A DNA stretch of 64,000 bases, from the NCBI RefSeq assembly GCF_030730865.1, contig NZ_JAVALZ010000001.1, forward strand, positions 1,364,001 to 1,428,000. The letters run 5' to 3'. The translations under genes were made by a program, and so were the position numbers. This DNA comes from Uliginosibacterium sp. 31-16. Its GTDB lineage: Bacteria; Pseudomonadota; Gammaproteobacteria; Burkholderiales; Rhodocyclaceae. The notes beneath the pieces were generated by a model. That model saw only the letters and a list, made by a program, of their open reading frames with translations, did no database searches and was not told where the DNA came from. Below are positions 1-7,926 of this stretch, piece after piece. Numbering within the stretch: position 1 is the first letter of the stretch; the number at the start of each line of letters is the position of its first letter.

Positions 1-372
1 ATCGGCCTCGACTTGAGCCAGCTCCTGCATCAGTAACTCGTAGAGGCTGTCTGCCTTCAGCTCGGGGAAATCCATTCGCAAGGACGCCAACCGTTCGACG
101 ATGCCGGGCCTTGCTCGCTCGCGGCCCGTGCCGCCGAAGTCAGCCGAGACCCGTGTGCTGATAGAGCTTTCATGCAGACCGTAGGACTCGACGATGGAAA
201 TCAGTCTGTCGATCAGATCACCACGCTTTTTGCGGAGCACCGCGATGTTGGAACTGACCTCAGGAATCATCATCAGCAGCCGCTGCACCTCGTTGTAGAG
301 AGTGACGCCATACCCGGCGATCAGCAGCAGACCCACAACAGCCAGCCCAAAAACCAACTGCTCAGATGTCAT
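1..372 (-). CDS. LemA-family protein, partial (C-terminus beyond left edge)
   Basis: Only the N-terminal 124 codons are present; the frame is open to the window edge. It begins ATG at 372 with a hydrophobic segment (about residues 7-24) and continues as charged helices. Two blocks resemble LemA proteins: a segment around residues 28-65 with NEVQRLL, RKKRGDLIDRL and VESYGLHE, and a later block with FPELKADSLYELLMQEL. LemA proteins are membrane-anchored four-helix bundles of unclear function. The start lies divergent from the XRE regulator at 509 and next to its candidate operators, so the two genes may share a regulatory region. The family assignment is by recognised motifs and the missing C-terminus limits certainty. 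Confidence 0.7.
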   Translation of the reverse strand, partial: MTSEQLVFGLAVVGLLLIAGYGVTLYNEVQRLLMMIPEVSSNIAVLRKKRGDLIDRLISIVESYGLHESSISTRVSADFGGTGRERARPGIVERLASLRMDFPELKADSLYELLMQELAQVEAD

Positions 373-418
373 CCCGCGTCCTTTCTTGGCGGATAAAAAT
401 CGGCGAAATCCTTTAAAC

Positions 419-473
419 CACACGCATAAGTGTGATTGTCGCGCACTTTAACGAAAATCACACGCATAGTGTG
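419..473. promoter_or_regulatory. Two tandem inverted-repeat boxes, candidate operators of the XRE regulator
   Basis: Two near-identical dyads sit between the divergent lemA-like and XRE genes. CACAC-GCATAA-GTGTG is at 419-434 and CACAC-GCATA-GTGTG at 459-473. Their centres are about 40 bp apart, near four helical turns. The second box ends 35 bp before the chosen ATG at 509. Small XRE regulators commonly bind paired dyads upstream of their own gene, so autoregulation is inferred; binding is not shown. Confidence 0.5.
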
Positions 474-508
474 TGGAGTTGCACCCCGGCGGACCGAAGA
501 CTCCGGGC

Positions 509-763
509 ATGCGCAACCAAACGGATAGTGTTGATCCCTGCCTAGTCGTCGCCCGGAACCTGAAGGCTCTGAGGAAGGCACGCGAACTGACGCAGGAACA
601 GTTGGCCGAGAAGGCCGAACTGCACGTGAACTACGTGGGTGGGATTGAACGAGGCGAGCGGAACGCAACGATCCGCAACATCAAGAAACTCGCCAAGGCA
701 CTGGGTGTGCCTATGAGTGTGCTGGTGGATGAATCAGCCACCGCACCGAGTGCGCAGCCGTAG
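509..763 (+). CDS. XRE-family (Cro/C1-type) transcriptional regulator
   Basis: Encodes 84 residues, nearly all of it one helix-turn-helix domain (about 16-66) with the motifs LRKARELTQEQLAEKAEL and YVGGIERGERNATIRNIKKL. This arrangement is typical of small Xre regulators and closely resembles controller (C) proteins of restriction-modification systems, but no restriction or methylase gene is visible in the window. An in-frame ATG at 473 would add 12 residues but lies at the end of the second operator dyad, so the ATG at 509 is preferred. The gene is single, between the lemA-like gene and a tRNA pair, in DNA of slightly lower GC. That fits accessory DNA, though nothing here proves transfer. 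Confidence 0.85.
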   Translation: MRNQTDSVDPCLVVARNLKALRKARELTQEQLAEKAELHVNYVGGIERGERNATIRNIKKLAKALGVPMSVLVDESATAPSAQP

Positions 764-943
764 TCGTTACTACGTTACAGGCTGCTGCGCCAAGACACCA
801 TCAGCATTCAACTTCGGCAGACACGCAAGCTTCAGTCGCGGGGGTCTGGCCGTCAGCCGCGTTCGCACTTAGCCGTCACGCCGCTTTCACGCGCGCGCGA
901 GAAGCAAAATCGCGTTTTCGGCTGATTACTATTTGCTTACACG

Positions 944-980
944 AACAAAAACGGCTTACGTGAATTTCACGTAAGCCGTT
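944..980 (-). terminator. Intrinsic terminator of the tRNA-Ala/tRNA-Lys unit
   Basis: A perfect 15-bp inverted repeat (AACGGCTTACGTGAA, arms 950-964 and 966-980) with a 1-nt centre lies 8 nt past the 3' end of tRNA-Lys. Read on the minus strand it is followed by a T-rich run (TTTTTGTTCG). The 170 bp between it and the XRE gene shows no other gene. Confidence 0.8.
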
Positions 981-988
981 GATGTATT

Positions 989-1064
<76 letters not shown>

Positions 1065-1073
1065 AAAATCGTG

Positions 1074-1149
1074 TGGTGGAGAGGATGAGGATCGAACTCA
1101 CGACCTCCTGATTGCGAACCAGGCGCTCTCCCAGCTGAGCTACCCCCCC
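1074..1149 (-). tRNA. tRNA-Ala (anticodon CGC)
   Basis: A 76-nt cloverleaf. The acceptor is seven G residues paired with CCTCTCC, the D arm is AGCTCAGCTGGGAGAGC, the anticodon stem CCTGG/TCAGG encloses TTCGCAA, and the T arm is GTGAG-TTCGATC-CTCAT. CCA is encoded. The anticodon CGC reads GCG alanine codons, which are frequent in this GC-rich genome. It is the first gene of a two-tRNA unit. Confidence 0.93.
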
Positions 1150-1231
1150 ACGCGAGGCATGAATTCTAATGACAATCGGACAGGCTTGCCAAGCAGGTTA
1201 TCCTTGCAGGCTGTCATCGGGAGGGCTGGAC

Positions 1232-1957
1232 GTGGGGAGTTGGGATCATCTGGAGGGCGCCGGCAGCCGCACGGAGCTGTGGGCGGGGGTGCGGGCGGAG
1301 TTGCCCTTGCTGCTGGGCGTGGTGCCGTTTGGCCTGGTATACGGGGTTCTGGGCTTGCAGGCCGGCTTGCCGGTGTGGGCGGTCATCGCCATGTCTTCGG
1401 TGATGTTTGGCGGGGCTTCTCAAGTGGTGTTTGCGCAGTTGTGGGGTGCGGCCGTGCCGGCGCCGCTGATCGTGGGGACGGTGGGCGTGGTGAATCTGCG
1501 GCATGCGCTGTACAGCGCGAGTGTGGCGCAACTGCTGCGCGACTTGCCCCTGCGCTGGAAGCTGTTGCTGGCCTATCTGCTGACGGATGAGGCCTACATG
1601 GCGGCGGTGGGGCGCCTGATGAACGGCCCGCAGGGTGCACAGCGACACTGGTTCCTGTTTGGTGCCGGTCTTACGCTGTGGAGCGGCTGGCAACTTGCAA
1701 CGATTGCCGGAGTGCTGGTCGGGGCGGTGATTCCAGCCGGCTGGTCGCTGGATTTTTCGATCGCCCTGACTTTCATCGCGCTGCTGGTGCCGGGCCTGAA
1801 GCGCCGCAGTGAACTGGCGGCGGTGGCGGTGGCCGGCTTTACTGCGCTGGCGGCGCAGGGGCTGCCGTTCAAGCTGTGGATTGTGCTGGCTGCCACTGCG
1901 GGCATGCTGACGGGCATGCTGACACGGCGGCTGGATGCACGACGGGGGCAGGCATGA
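1232..1957 (+). CDS. azlC: AzlC-family branched-chain amino acid exporter subunit
   Basis: Encodes the large membrane subunit of an AzlCD-type permease that exports branched-chain amino acids or analogues across the inner membrane. The 241-residue protein is mostly hydrophobic helices. It carries the family motifs PFGLVYG, MFGGASQ and NLRHALYS near the N-terminus. GTG at 1232 is chosen because GGAGG stands 7 nt before it; an ATG at 1169 in the same frame would add 21 residues lacking family likeness. It overlaps azlD by 4 nt (ATGA), so the two subunits are translationally coupled. The substrate cannot be told from sequence. Confidence 0.85.
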   Translation: MGSWDHLEGAGSRTELWAGVRAELPLLLGVVPFGLVYGVLGLQAGLPVWAVIAMSSVMFGGASQVVFAQLWGAAVPAPLIVGTVGVVNLRHALYSASVAQLLRDLPLRWKLLLAYLLTDEAYMAAVGRLMNGPQGAQRHWFLFGAGLTLWSGWQLATIAGVLVGAVIPAGWSLDFSIALTFIALLVPGLKRRSELAAVAVAGFTALAAQGLPFKLWIVLAATAGMLTGMLTRRLDARRGQA

Positions 1958-2277
1958 GCAATAACCTGATTCTGGGGCTGAGCATGCTGGCGGGTGGTCT
2001 GCTGACTTTTGCGACGCGCGCGGTGTTCCTGCTGGGAGGCGAGCGTCTCAGCCTTGGCCCGCGCTTCCGGGCTTTGCTGGCGTATGTGCCACCGGCCGTG
2101 CTGGCGGCGCTGATTGCGCCGGATGTTTTCGTGCGCGATGGGGCGCTAGCGCTGGGGCTGGACAATCCCCGGCTGTGGGCGGCACTGGTGGCTGTGGGGG
2201 TGGCTTTGTGGACGCGCAGTGTGCTGGCGACCATCGGTCTGGGTCTGCTGGCTTTGTGGTGTTTGCAACTGATCTGA
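1954..2277 (+). CDS. azlD: AzlD-family small permease subunit
   Basis: A 107-residue protein with four probable membrane helices and the AzlD features TFATRAVFLL (about residues 18-27) and YVPPAVLAALIAP. AzlD is the obligate partner of AzlC in amino acid export. The start ATG at 1954 overlaps the azlC stop as ATGA. The 126 bp after the stop holds an A/T-rich stretch that may be the promoter of the binding-protein gene at 2404. Confidence 0.85.
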   Translation: MSNNLILGLSMLAGGLLTFATRAVFLLGGERLSLGPRFRALLAYVPPAVLAALIAPDVFVRDGALALGLDNPRLWAALVAVGVALWTRSVLATIGLGLLALWCLQLI

Positions 2278-2403
2278 CACTGAAAGGCGTTGCTGGGGAT
2301 GTCAGCAATGGCAAAAATCGTTAAATACGTCACACTTCTTAACTTTTGAGGGGTGGCGCCCGGGATGTCCCCGTGACAGCTGCCCCCGTTCAAGGGGAGT
2401 GGT

Positions 2404-3390
2404 GTGGTGCGAAGAATGTTGTGGTTGCAGGGCCTGGCCCTGGTGGCAGGGTGCCTGGGAGCGTCGGTGACGCAGGCGCGGGATCTGGTGGCGGCCGAGG
2501 TACATCCGCCGGGGCACATCATGGTTCAGTCCGAGGAACGTCTGGGTGCGCGTCTCGCTGAACTCAGCAAAGGCGAGCTGCAATTGCAGCTCAAGCACAG
2601 TGGTCAGCTGTGCAATGAGGCGCAGTGCTGGGACAAGGTCAAGGCCGGTACCCTGGACATTGCGCGGATCAACCTTGCCGGTCTGGCCAAGGATCTGCCG
2701 GCGGTCAAGCTGCTGAGCCTGCCCTATCTGTTCCGTTCGCGCGAACACATGTGGCGGGTGCTGGGCGGCGAGTTCGGCAAGCGCCTTGAAGCCGAAGCGG
2801 AAAAGACCGGCGCCGTGGTGCTGACCTATTACGACAGCGGCACGCGTTCTTTCTACACCACCAAGAAACCGATCCACAGCGTGGCCGACTTTGCCGGTCT
2901 GCGGGTGCGGGTGCAGGATTCGCCGGTTTACAAGGATCTGATCACCCAGCTGGGTGCCACCCCGGTGGTGCTGCCGTATGACAAGGTGGTCGATGCCTTC
3001 AAGAGTGGCGAGATCGATGCGGCAGAGAACAACACGCCGTCCTATGTCACCAGCGGCCATTACAAGGTGGCCAAGTACTACAGTCTGGACGAGCATTCTT
3101 CCGTGCCGGAAGTGCTGGTGATTTCAAAGAAGGCCTGGTCCTCGCTGAGCCCGGCGCAGCAACAGGCGCTGCGTGAGGCTTCAGCCGAATCGTCGAGCTT
3201 CATGAAGAAGCTGTGGGCGGAGAGTGAAGTGCAGTCGTTGGCCAAGGCGAAGAAGGAAGGTTCGATCGTGACCGAGAAGTCGCAGATTGCGATGTCCGGC
3301 ATCGAAGGCTTTGCGGTGAAGCTGTATTCGAAGTACATCACCGACAGCAACGATCTGGAAACGGTACTGGCGATTCTGCGTACCAAGTAA
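2404..3390 (+). CDS. TRAP-type transporter substrate-binding protein (DctP family)
   Basis: A 328-residue periplasmic solute-binding protein. A hydrophobic signal segment ends near VTQARDL, followed by the family pattern SEERLGARLAELSKGELQLQL and the region VRVQDSPVYKDLITQLGATP, typical of DctP proteins that capture carboxylates for TRAP transporters. GTG at 2404 or 2407 follows AAGGGGAG; an in-frame ATG lies at 2416. It is an orphan: no DctQ or DctM membrane subunit is adjacent, so it either serves a transporter encoded elsewhere or a sensory role. A strong terminator follows at 3509. Confidence 0.8.
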   Translation: MVRRMLWLQGLALVAGCLGASVTQARDLVAAEVHPPGHIMVQSEERLGARLAELSKGELQLQLKHSGQLCNEAQCWDKVKAGTLDIARINLAGLAKDLPAVKLLSLPYLFRSREHMWRVLGGEFGKRLEAEAEKTGAVVLTYYDSGTRSFYTTKKPIHSVADFAGLRVRVQDSPVYKDLITQLGATPVVLPYDKVVDAFKSGEIDAAENNTPSYVTSGHYKVAKYYSLDEHSSVPEVLVISKKAWSSLSPAQQQALREASAESSSFMKKLWAESEVQSLAKAKKEGSIVTEKSQIAMSGIEGFAVKLYSKYITDSNDLETVLAILRTK

Positions 3391-3396
3391 GTGTTG

Positions 3397-3456
3397 GCTG
3401 GAAAGCCGCGTGCAGCGGCCTTCTCCGGTCTGCATGCCGGAGAAGGCCCGCTGTTC
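3397..3456. repeat. REP-like palindromic repeat copy, with a second hairpin
   Basis: The stretch starting GAAAGCCGCGTGCAGCGGCC shares the core AAGCCGC...GCGGCC-TTCTCC with similar elements after other genes in this window. It is followed by CTTCTCCGG/CCGGAGAAG. It lies directly after the binding-protein stop codon. It is one of the more divergent copies. Confidence 0.45.
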
Positions 3457-3508
3457 GGGCCTGTCCGACAAGGCATGGTGAAGAACCAGTCTGGACGCGG
3501 CTCTTGAG

Positions 3509-3536
3509 AAGGCCCGGCAAATGCCGGGCCTTTTTA
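3509..3536 (+). terminator. Intrinsic terminator after the TRAP binding-protein gene
   Basis: AAGGCCCGGC, loop AAAT, GCCGGGCCTT, then TTTATT. The hairpin ends inside the stop codon of the convergent SCO1 gene. Confidence 0.85.
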
Positions 3537-4118
3537 TTGACTGGCGAGCAATTGCCGCAAATCGGCGGCGACACGGCTGGCCGTCTCGCCATGGCGGGCG
3601 AACAGGCGGGCGCGGCCGTCCGGGCCGAAGATGAAGCAGCCGGCGGTATGGTCTACGCTGTAGCGGCCGCCGGCGATGTCGCCGTGCTTCTCGTAGACCA
3701 CCTTGAATTCCTTGGCCACCGCGGCAATTTCAGCGTCGCTGCCGACCAGACCGAGAAAGCGTGGGTCGAAGGCATTCATGTACATCTTCAGGCGTTCAGG
3801 TGTGTCACGCGCCGGGTCAACAGTGACGAACAGCACCTGTACCTTGTCCGCATCCGGGCCGAGCTGGCGCAGCGCATCCTGCAGCATGACCAGACTGGTC
3901 GGGCATACGTCCGGGCAGTTGGTGTAGCCGAAAAACACCGTCACGACCTTGCCGCGGAAATCGGCCAGCGTGCGTGTCTGGCCGTTGTGATCCGCCAGGC
4001 GCAGTGCCGGGCCGTAGCTGGCGCCGGTCACGTCGGTGGTATTGAAGCTGGGGCCGCGCTCGCAAGCCGTGAGGCTCAGGCAGGCCAGGCAGCCCAGCAG
4101 CAGGTGGCGCCAGTTCAT
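3534..4118 (-). CDS. SCO1/SenC-family copper chaperone lipoprotein
   Basis: A 194-residue exported protein. The signal ends in a lipobox (LTAC, Cys19), followed by a thioredoxin fold with the copper-binding pair C68-PDV-C72 (GYTNCPDVCPTS) and the downstream histidine in YSVDHTAG. SCO proteins deliver copper to, or reduce cysteines of, the CuA site of cytochrome c oxidase on the periplasmic side. It is 2 nt downstream of mpl on the same strand, so probably cotranscribed with it, but there is no functional tie and no oxidase gene nearby. Confidence 0.9.
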   Translation of the reverse strand: MNWRHLLLGCLACLSLTACERGPSFNTTDVTGASYGPALRLADHNGQTRTLADFRGKVVTVFFGYTNCPDVCPTSLVMLQDALRQLGPDADKVQVLFVTVDPARDTPERLKMYMNAFDPRFLGLVGSDAEIAAVAKEFKVVYEKHGDIAGGRYSVDHTAGCFIFGPDGRARLFARHGETASRVAADLRQLLASQ

Positions 4119-4120
4119 TT

Positions 4121-5473
4121 TCAGTCTCCTTGGGCGATGGCATCCAGCAGCTTTTCATGCACACCACCGAAACCACCGTTGCTCATGACCAGAATCTGGT
4201 CGCCGCTGCGTGCTTCGGCGGCAACTGCAGCAACCAGCGCCGCCAGATCATCAAAGGTCTGGGCTTTGGCGCTGATGGGCGCCAGCGCTTCGGCGGCATC
4301 CCAGCCAAGGTTTTTCGCGTAGCAGTACACCTTGTCGGCTTCTGCGAGGCTGGCGGGCAGCTGACTCTTCATGGTGCCAAGTTTCATGGTGTTGGAGCGC
4401 GGCTCCAGCACGGCGAGGATGCGGCGCTTGCCGATGCGTTTGCGCAAGCCGGCAACGGTGGTCGCAATGGCTGTCGGGTGGTGCGCGAAATCGTCATAGA
4501 CGGTGATGCCGCGCCGGTTGCCACGCGCTTCCAGACGGCGTTTGACGCCAGCAAAACGCGACAGGGCGTCGGCAGCAACCGCCGGGGTGACGCCGACGTG
4601 GCGTGCCGCGGCCATCGCTGCCAGCGCGTTCAGGCGGTTGTGCTGGCCCGCCAGCGGCAGAATGCACTGGGCGGCTTCCTGGCCATTCAGGCTGAAGGCG
4701 ACCTGATCGCGGCCGTCGTCTTCACGGACCTGCCACTGGCCGTCGCCGCCGAACCATTCCAGCTCGCTCCAGCAGCCGCGGGCGAGGACGTGCTTGAGGC
4801 TCTCTTCCGCGCCGTTGGCAATGATCCGGCCATGCTGCGGGATGGTGCGCACGAGGTGGTGAAACTGGGTTTCGATGGCGGCCAGATCGGCAAAGATGTC
4901 GGCGTGGTCGAATTCCAGATTGTTGAGGATGATTGTGCGCGGGCGGTAGTGCACGAACTTGCTGCGCTTGTCGCAGAAAGCGGTGTCATATTCGTCGGCT
5001 TCGACCACGAAGAAGGGCGTGTCGGTCAGGCGCGCAGAGATGCCGAAGTTGCTGGCGACCCCGCCGATCAGGAAGCCGGGGTTCAGCCCCGCGTCTTCAA
5101 GAATCCAGGCCAGCAGCGAAGCGGTGGTGGTCTTGCCGTGGGTGCCGGCCACGCCGAGCACCCATTTGCCTTTAAGAATGTTGTCCGCCAGCCACTGCGG
5201 GCCGGAGGTGTAGGGCAGGCCTTTGTCGAGGATCGCTTCCAGCAGCGGGTTGCCGCGCGAGATGGCGTTGCCGACCACGAAGAGATCCGGCTCCATCTTC
5301 AGCTGCTCCGGCGCATAGCCTTCGATCAGGGCGATGCCCTGCTCGGTGAGCTGGGTGCTCATCGGCGGGTAGACATTGGCATCGCAGCCGGTGACGGTGA
5401 AGCCGGCCTGGCGCGCGAGCAGGGCAATGCCGCCCATGAAAGTGCCGCAGATACCGAGAATGTGAATGTGCAT
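4121..5473 (-). CDS. mpl: UDP-N-acetylmuramate:L-alanyl-gamma-D-glutamyl-meso-diaminopimelate ligase
   Basis: Encodes a 450-residue cytoplasmic Mur-type ligase that reattaches recycled murein tripeptide to UDP-MurNAc. The N-terminal motif is HIHILGICGTFMGG, and the ATP loop is VAGTHGKTTTASLLAW. The central region holds NNLEFDHADIF and the C-terminal domain has YDDFAHHPTAI and LEPRSNTMK. These distinguish Mpl from MurC. Length is normal for the family. It is divergent from the gene at 5538, a pairing common in betaproteobacteria. Confidence 0.95.
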   Translation of the reverse strand: MHIHILGICGTFMGGIALLARQAGFTVTGCDANVYPPMSTQLTEQGIALIEGYAPEQLKMEPDLFVVGNAISRGNPLLEAILDKGLPYTSGPQWLADNILKGKWVLGVAGTHGKTTTASLLAWILEDAGLNPGFLIGGVASNFGISARLTDTPFFVVEADEYDTAFCDKRSKFVHYRPRTIILNNLEFDHADIFADLAAIETQFHHLVRTIPQHGRIIANGAEESLKHVLARGCWSELEWFGGDGQWQVREDDGRDQVAFSLNGQEAAQCILPLAGQHNRLNALAAMAAARHVGVTPAVAADALSRFAGVKRRLEARGNRRGITVYDDFAHHPTAIATTVAGLRKRIGKRRILAVLEPRSNTMKLGTMKSQLPASLAEADKVYCYAKNLGWDAAEALAPISAKAQTFDDLAALVAAVAAEARSGDQILVMSNGGFGGVHEKLLDAIAQGD

Positions 5474-5537
5474 GGTGGGGCTGCCAGGGAATGCGTGTGT
5501 ACAATGGCCTTGATTCTACCTCTCGCGAGCCGTCCCC

Positions 5538-6158
5538 ATGCCTGCCCGCCCGAATTCCACGGATAACGTCATTGGCAATCTGCGTCGCAGCATTGCCGCT
5601 CAGGCTGCGCGCCTGATCGCCGAAGAAGGCATCGACGATTACGCCTTCGCCAAGCGCAAGGCCGCCCGCCAGCTGGGCGTGCCGGAGCGCGATCTGCCCA
5701 GCAATGCCGAGGTGGAAGAGGAGCTGGCGGCCTGGCGCCGGCTGTATCGTGATGCGGATGATGATGAACGCCTGAGCCGGATGCGTGCGGCGGCGATCAT
5801 CACCATGCGCATGCTTGCCCCTTTCCGGCCTTACGTCACCGGGGCGGTGGTGGATGGGTTGGGCGACGCGTTTTCCGAACTGGTGCTGGAAGTATTCGCC
5901 GACAGTGCCAAGGATGTGGAAATCTTCCTGCTTGGCAAGGATGTGCCTTATGAACATCGCGAAGTGCGCAGCACCGGCCATGATGCGCCCGAGGCCATTC
6001 TCGAATTCGAATGCGACGACGTGCCCGTGAAGCTCTATATTTATGATCATGTGGCTGAGCGCAGCCCGCGCCGCTCCCATGCCGGCACGATTCAGGAGCG
6101 CATGCGTCTGGAGGCGTTCGAAGCCATGCTGAACAGCACTGCGGATGTCGCCGACTGA
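5538..6158 (+). CDS. Conserved protein with degenerate nucleotidyltransferase-like region
   Basis: A 206-residue soluble protein. The N-terminus (about 15-60) contains AQAARLIAEEGIDDYAFAK and KRKAARQLGVPE, a helical motif of a betaproteobacterial family usually found beside mpl. The central part, ITMRMLAPFRPYVTGAVVDG followed by ELVLEVFADSAKDVEIFLL, matches the place where relatives keep a minimal nucleotidyltransferase GS...DxD motif. Here neither the serine nor the acidic pair is obvious, so catalytic activity is doubtful. It lies divergent from mpl with a 64-bp spacer. The function is unknown and genes like this are sometimes mislabelled as Mur ligases because of their neighbour. Confidence 0.75.
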   Translation: MPARPNSTDNVIGNLRRSIAAQAARLIAEEGIDDYAFAKRKAARQLGVPERDLPSNAEVEEELAAWRRLYRDADDDERLSRMRAAAIITMRMLAPFRPYVTGAVVDGLGDAFSELVLEVFADSAKDVEIFLLGKDVPYEHREVRSTGHDAPEAILEFECDDVPVKLYIYDHVAERSPRRSHAGTIQERMRLEAFEAMLNSTADVAD

Positions 6159-6191
6159 GGTTCACGACGCTCGCCCGAACTGCAGATCAGC

Positions 6192-6779
6192 ATGATGGCA
6201 AACCCCTTTTTCCGCCGGTTGTACCCCAAGGCGCTCGCCGGACTGCTGCTGGTTCTGCTCGGTGCTGCCCTGTACTGGGCGGCCCGTGGACTCATGCCGC
6301 CTTCGTCGAGGCTGGTGGTGCCGCCGACAGCGACGGCCGCCGCACAAGATCTCCTGTCCCTGAGCCTGCAGGATGCGTCCGGCCGTCCGCAGGCGCTCGC
6401 GCAGTGGCGTGGGCGGCCTCTGCTGATCAATTACTGGGCGACCTGGTGCGGGCCGTGCCGTGAAGAAATGCCCTTGCTGGCGACGTTATCCCGTGAGCAG
6501 TCTGCTGTGCAGGTGCTGGGCATCGCGTGGGATAGTGCGGCGAACGTTGCCGAATATGCGCGTCAGCATCCGGAAACGGGCTACCCCTTGCTGCTTGCTG
6601 ACAGTAAGGCGACGAGCTTGCTGCCGGAGCTTGGCAATCCGGCGCGGGGGCTGCCGTTTTCCCTGCTGCTAGGGGCGAACGGCGAGGTGCTCAGCCTGCG
6701 GCTGGGGGCTTTTCGCGCCGGTGAACTGGGCGATTTGCTTGAACGCCATTCTGTGGCGAATGGAAGCAAGATGAAGTGA
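6192..6779 (+). CDS. TlpA-like thiol:disulfide oxidoreductase, membrane-anchored
   Basis: Encodes 195 residues. An N-terminal helix (about 13-33) anchors a periplasmic thioredoxin domain with the active site [11 protein letters not shown] (C86, C89). This type of TlpA/ResA protein keeps periplasmic cysteines reduced for cytochrome c or oxidase assembly. The start ATG at 6192 is followed at once by another ATG. It lies 33 bp after the mpl-linked gene and 41 bp before aroQ, all on the plus strand. The substrate is not clear. Confidence 0.85.
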   Translation: MMANPFFRRLYPKALAGLLLVLLGAALYWAARGLMPPSSRLVVPPTATAAAQDLLSLSLQDASGRPQALAQWRGRPLLINYWATWCGPCREEMPLLATLSREQSAVQVLGIAWDSAANVAEYARQHPETGYPLLLADSKATSLLPELGNPARGLPFSLLLGANGEVLSLRLGAFRAGELGDLLERHSVANGSKMK

Positions 6780-6820
6780 ATAATGGACAACGTGCTGCGA
6801 ATTGCGGCAAACTCCGCCCC

Positions 6821-7333
6821 ATGAAGAAAACCGCAACCAAGAAAACGAAGCCTGCAGAGGAGGCCAGCCGCGCCGAATCCGCGTCGCCTCGTGCGCGCAT
6901 TCTGGTGTTGCAGGGCCCGAACCTGAACATGCTGGGCGTGCGTGAGCCAGGCGTGTATGGCCGTACCAGCCTCGCGGATATTCACTGCGCGATGGAAGAC
7001 CGGGCACGCGCCAGTGGCGCGCAGCTGGAATCCTTTCAGAGCAATCATGAAGGTCAGCTGATCGACCGCATCCAGGCTGCCTACACCGAGGGTGTGGATT
7101 TCATCATCATCAACCCGGGCGGCTTTGGCCACACCAGCGTGGCCTTGCGCGACGCACTGGCTGCGGTGGCGATTCCCTTCGTCGAAGTGCACATCTCCAA
7201 CGTGCATGCCCGTGAGCCCTTCCGGCATCACACCTACCTCTCGGCAATCGCCGTGGGCGTGATCTGCGGGCTGGGGCCTGAAGGCTATCAGTACGCCCTC
7301 GATTTCGCGCTGACCAAACTGCTCGCGCGCTGA
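6821..7333 (+). CDS. aroQ: 3-dehydroquinate dehydratase, type II
   Basis: Catalyses 3-dehydroquinate to 3-dehydroshikimate in the shikimate pathway. The 170-residue protein has a charged Lys-rich N-terminal extension of about 23 residues. The type II fold follows with [47 protein letters not shown] and [19 protein letters not shown] (catalytic His and Arg region). The ATG at 6821 is chosen; an upstream GTG or ATG near 6776 would extend into the preceding gene. A terminator at 7344 separates it from accB, although this aroQ-accB-accC order is common in proteobacteria. Confidence 0.95.
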   Translation: MKKTATKKTKPAEEASRAESASPRARILVLQGPNLNMLGVREPGVYGRTSLADIHCAMEDRARASGAQLESFQSNHEGQLIDRIQAAYTEGVDFIIINPGGFGHTSVALRDALAAVAIPFVEVHISNVHAREPFRHHTYLSAIAVGVICGLGPEGYQYALDFALTKLLAR

Positions 7334-7343
7334 TCCGTATCCC

Positions 7344-7375
7344 TGGCGTGGCATTGTGTGCCGCGCCATTTTTAT
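7344..7375 (+). terminator. Intrinsic terminator between aroQ and accB
   Basis: TGGCGTGGCA, loop TTGTG, TGCCGCGCCA (10 bp with one G-T pair), followed by TTTTTATT. It lies 15 bp before the accB start and may work as an attenuator if aroQ and accB share a transcript. Confidence 0.8.
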
Positions 7376-7390
7376 TCTATGGAGTGAGAC

Positions 7391-7843
7391 ATGGACCTCA
7401 GGAAACTCAAGAAACTCATCGATCTCGTGGAAGAGTCCGGCATCGCCGAACTGGAAGTCACCGAGGGCGAGGAAAAAGTGCGCATCGCCAAGCATTCTGC
7501 CGCTGCGCCAATGAGCTATGTGACCCAGATGCCGGCGTCTGCACCGGCCGCCGCTCCTGCAGCCGCTCCCGTCGCAGCCGCTGCGCCGGCCGCGCCGGCT
7601 CAGCCGGAAGGCCATGTGGTCAAGTCGCCGATGGTCGGCACTTTCTATCGCTCTTCGGCTCCGGGCGCCAAGCCGTTTGCCGAACTGGGCCAGAACGTCG
7701 CTGTGGGCGATCACCTGTGCCTGATCGAAGCCATGAAGCTCATGAACGAGATCGAATCCGACGCCGCTGGCGTCGTGAAGGCCATCCTGGTTGAAAACGG
7801 CCAGCCGGTCGAATTCGGTCAGCCGCTGTTCATCATCGGGTAA
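7391..7843 (+). CDS. accB: Biotin carboxyl carrier protein of acetyl-CoA carboxylase
   Basis: The biotin-bearing subunit of acetyl-CoA carboxylase, first step of fatty acid synthesis. The 150-residue protein has an N-terminal helical region (1-35), an Ala/Pro-rich linker (about 37-71) and a C-terminal biotinyl domain. The domain carries [18 protein letters not shown] and the biotinylation site EAMKLMNE, with the modified lysine at K116. A GGAGTGAGAC leader precedes the ATG. It is paired with accC 83 bp downstream through an unusual tandem-repeat spacer. Confidence 0.97.
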   Translation: MDLRKLKKLIDLVEESGIAELEVTEGEEKVRIAKHSAAAPMSYVTQMPASAPAAAPAAAPVAAAAPAAPAQPEGHVVKSPMVGTFYRSSAPGAKPFAELGQNVAVGDHLCLIEAMKLMNEIESDAAGVVKAILVENGQPVEFGQPLFIIG

Positions 7844-7846
7844 TCC

Positions 7847-7919
7847 GTGACAGGTGACAGGTGACAAGTGACAGGTGAGAGCCGTCACGGATCACGTATC
7901 ACGCATCACATATCACGAG
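7847..7919. repeat. Two adjoining 7-bp tandem repeat arrays in the accB-accC spacer
   Basis: Five heptamers of GTGACAR type (7847-7881; the last is GTGAGAG) are followed after CCG by five heptamers of TCACNNA type (7885-7919, the last TCACGAG). GTGA and TCAC are complementary, so the two arrays could pair in register as an mRNA hairpin between the two cistrons. The accC ribosome site (GAGGTT) follows immediately. Confidence 0.85.
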
Positions 7920-7926
7920 GTTATCT

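Noticed and set aside
4130-5566. 478-residue plus-strand ORF opposite mpl
   Set aside because: Antisense of mpl with no recognisable motif; mpl matches its family over the full length.
7847-7919. CRISPR-like array between accB and accC
   Set aside because: Units are 7 bp with no spacers and no cas genes; a simple tandem repeat.
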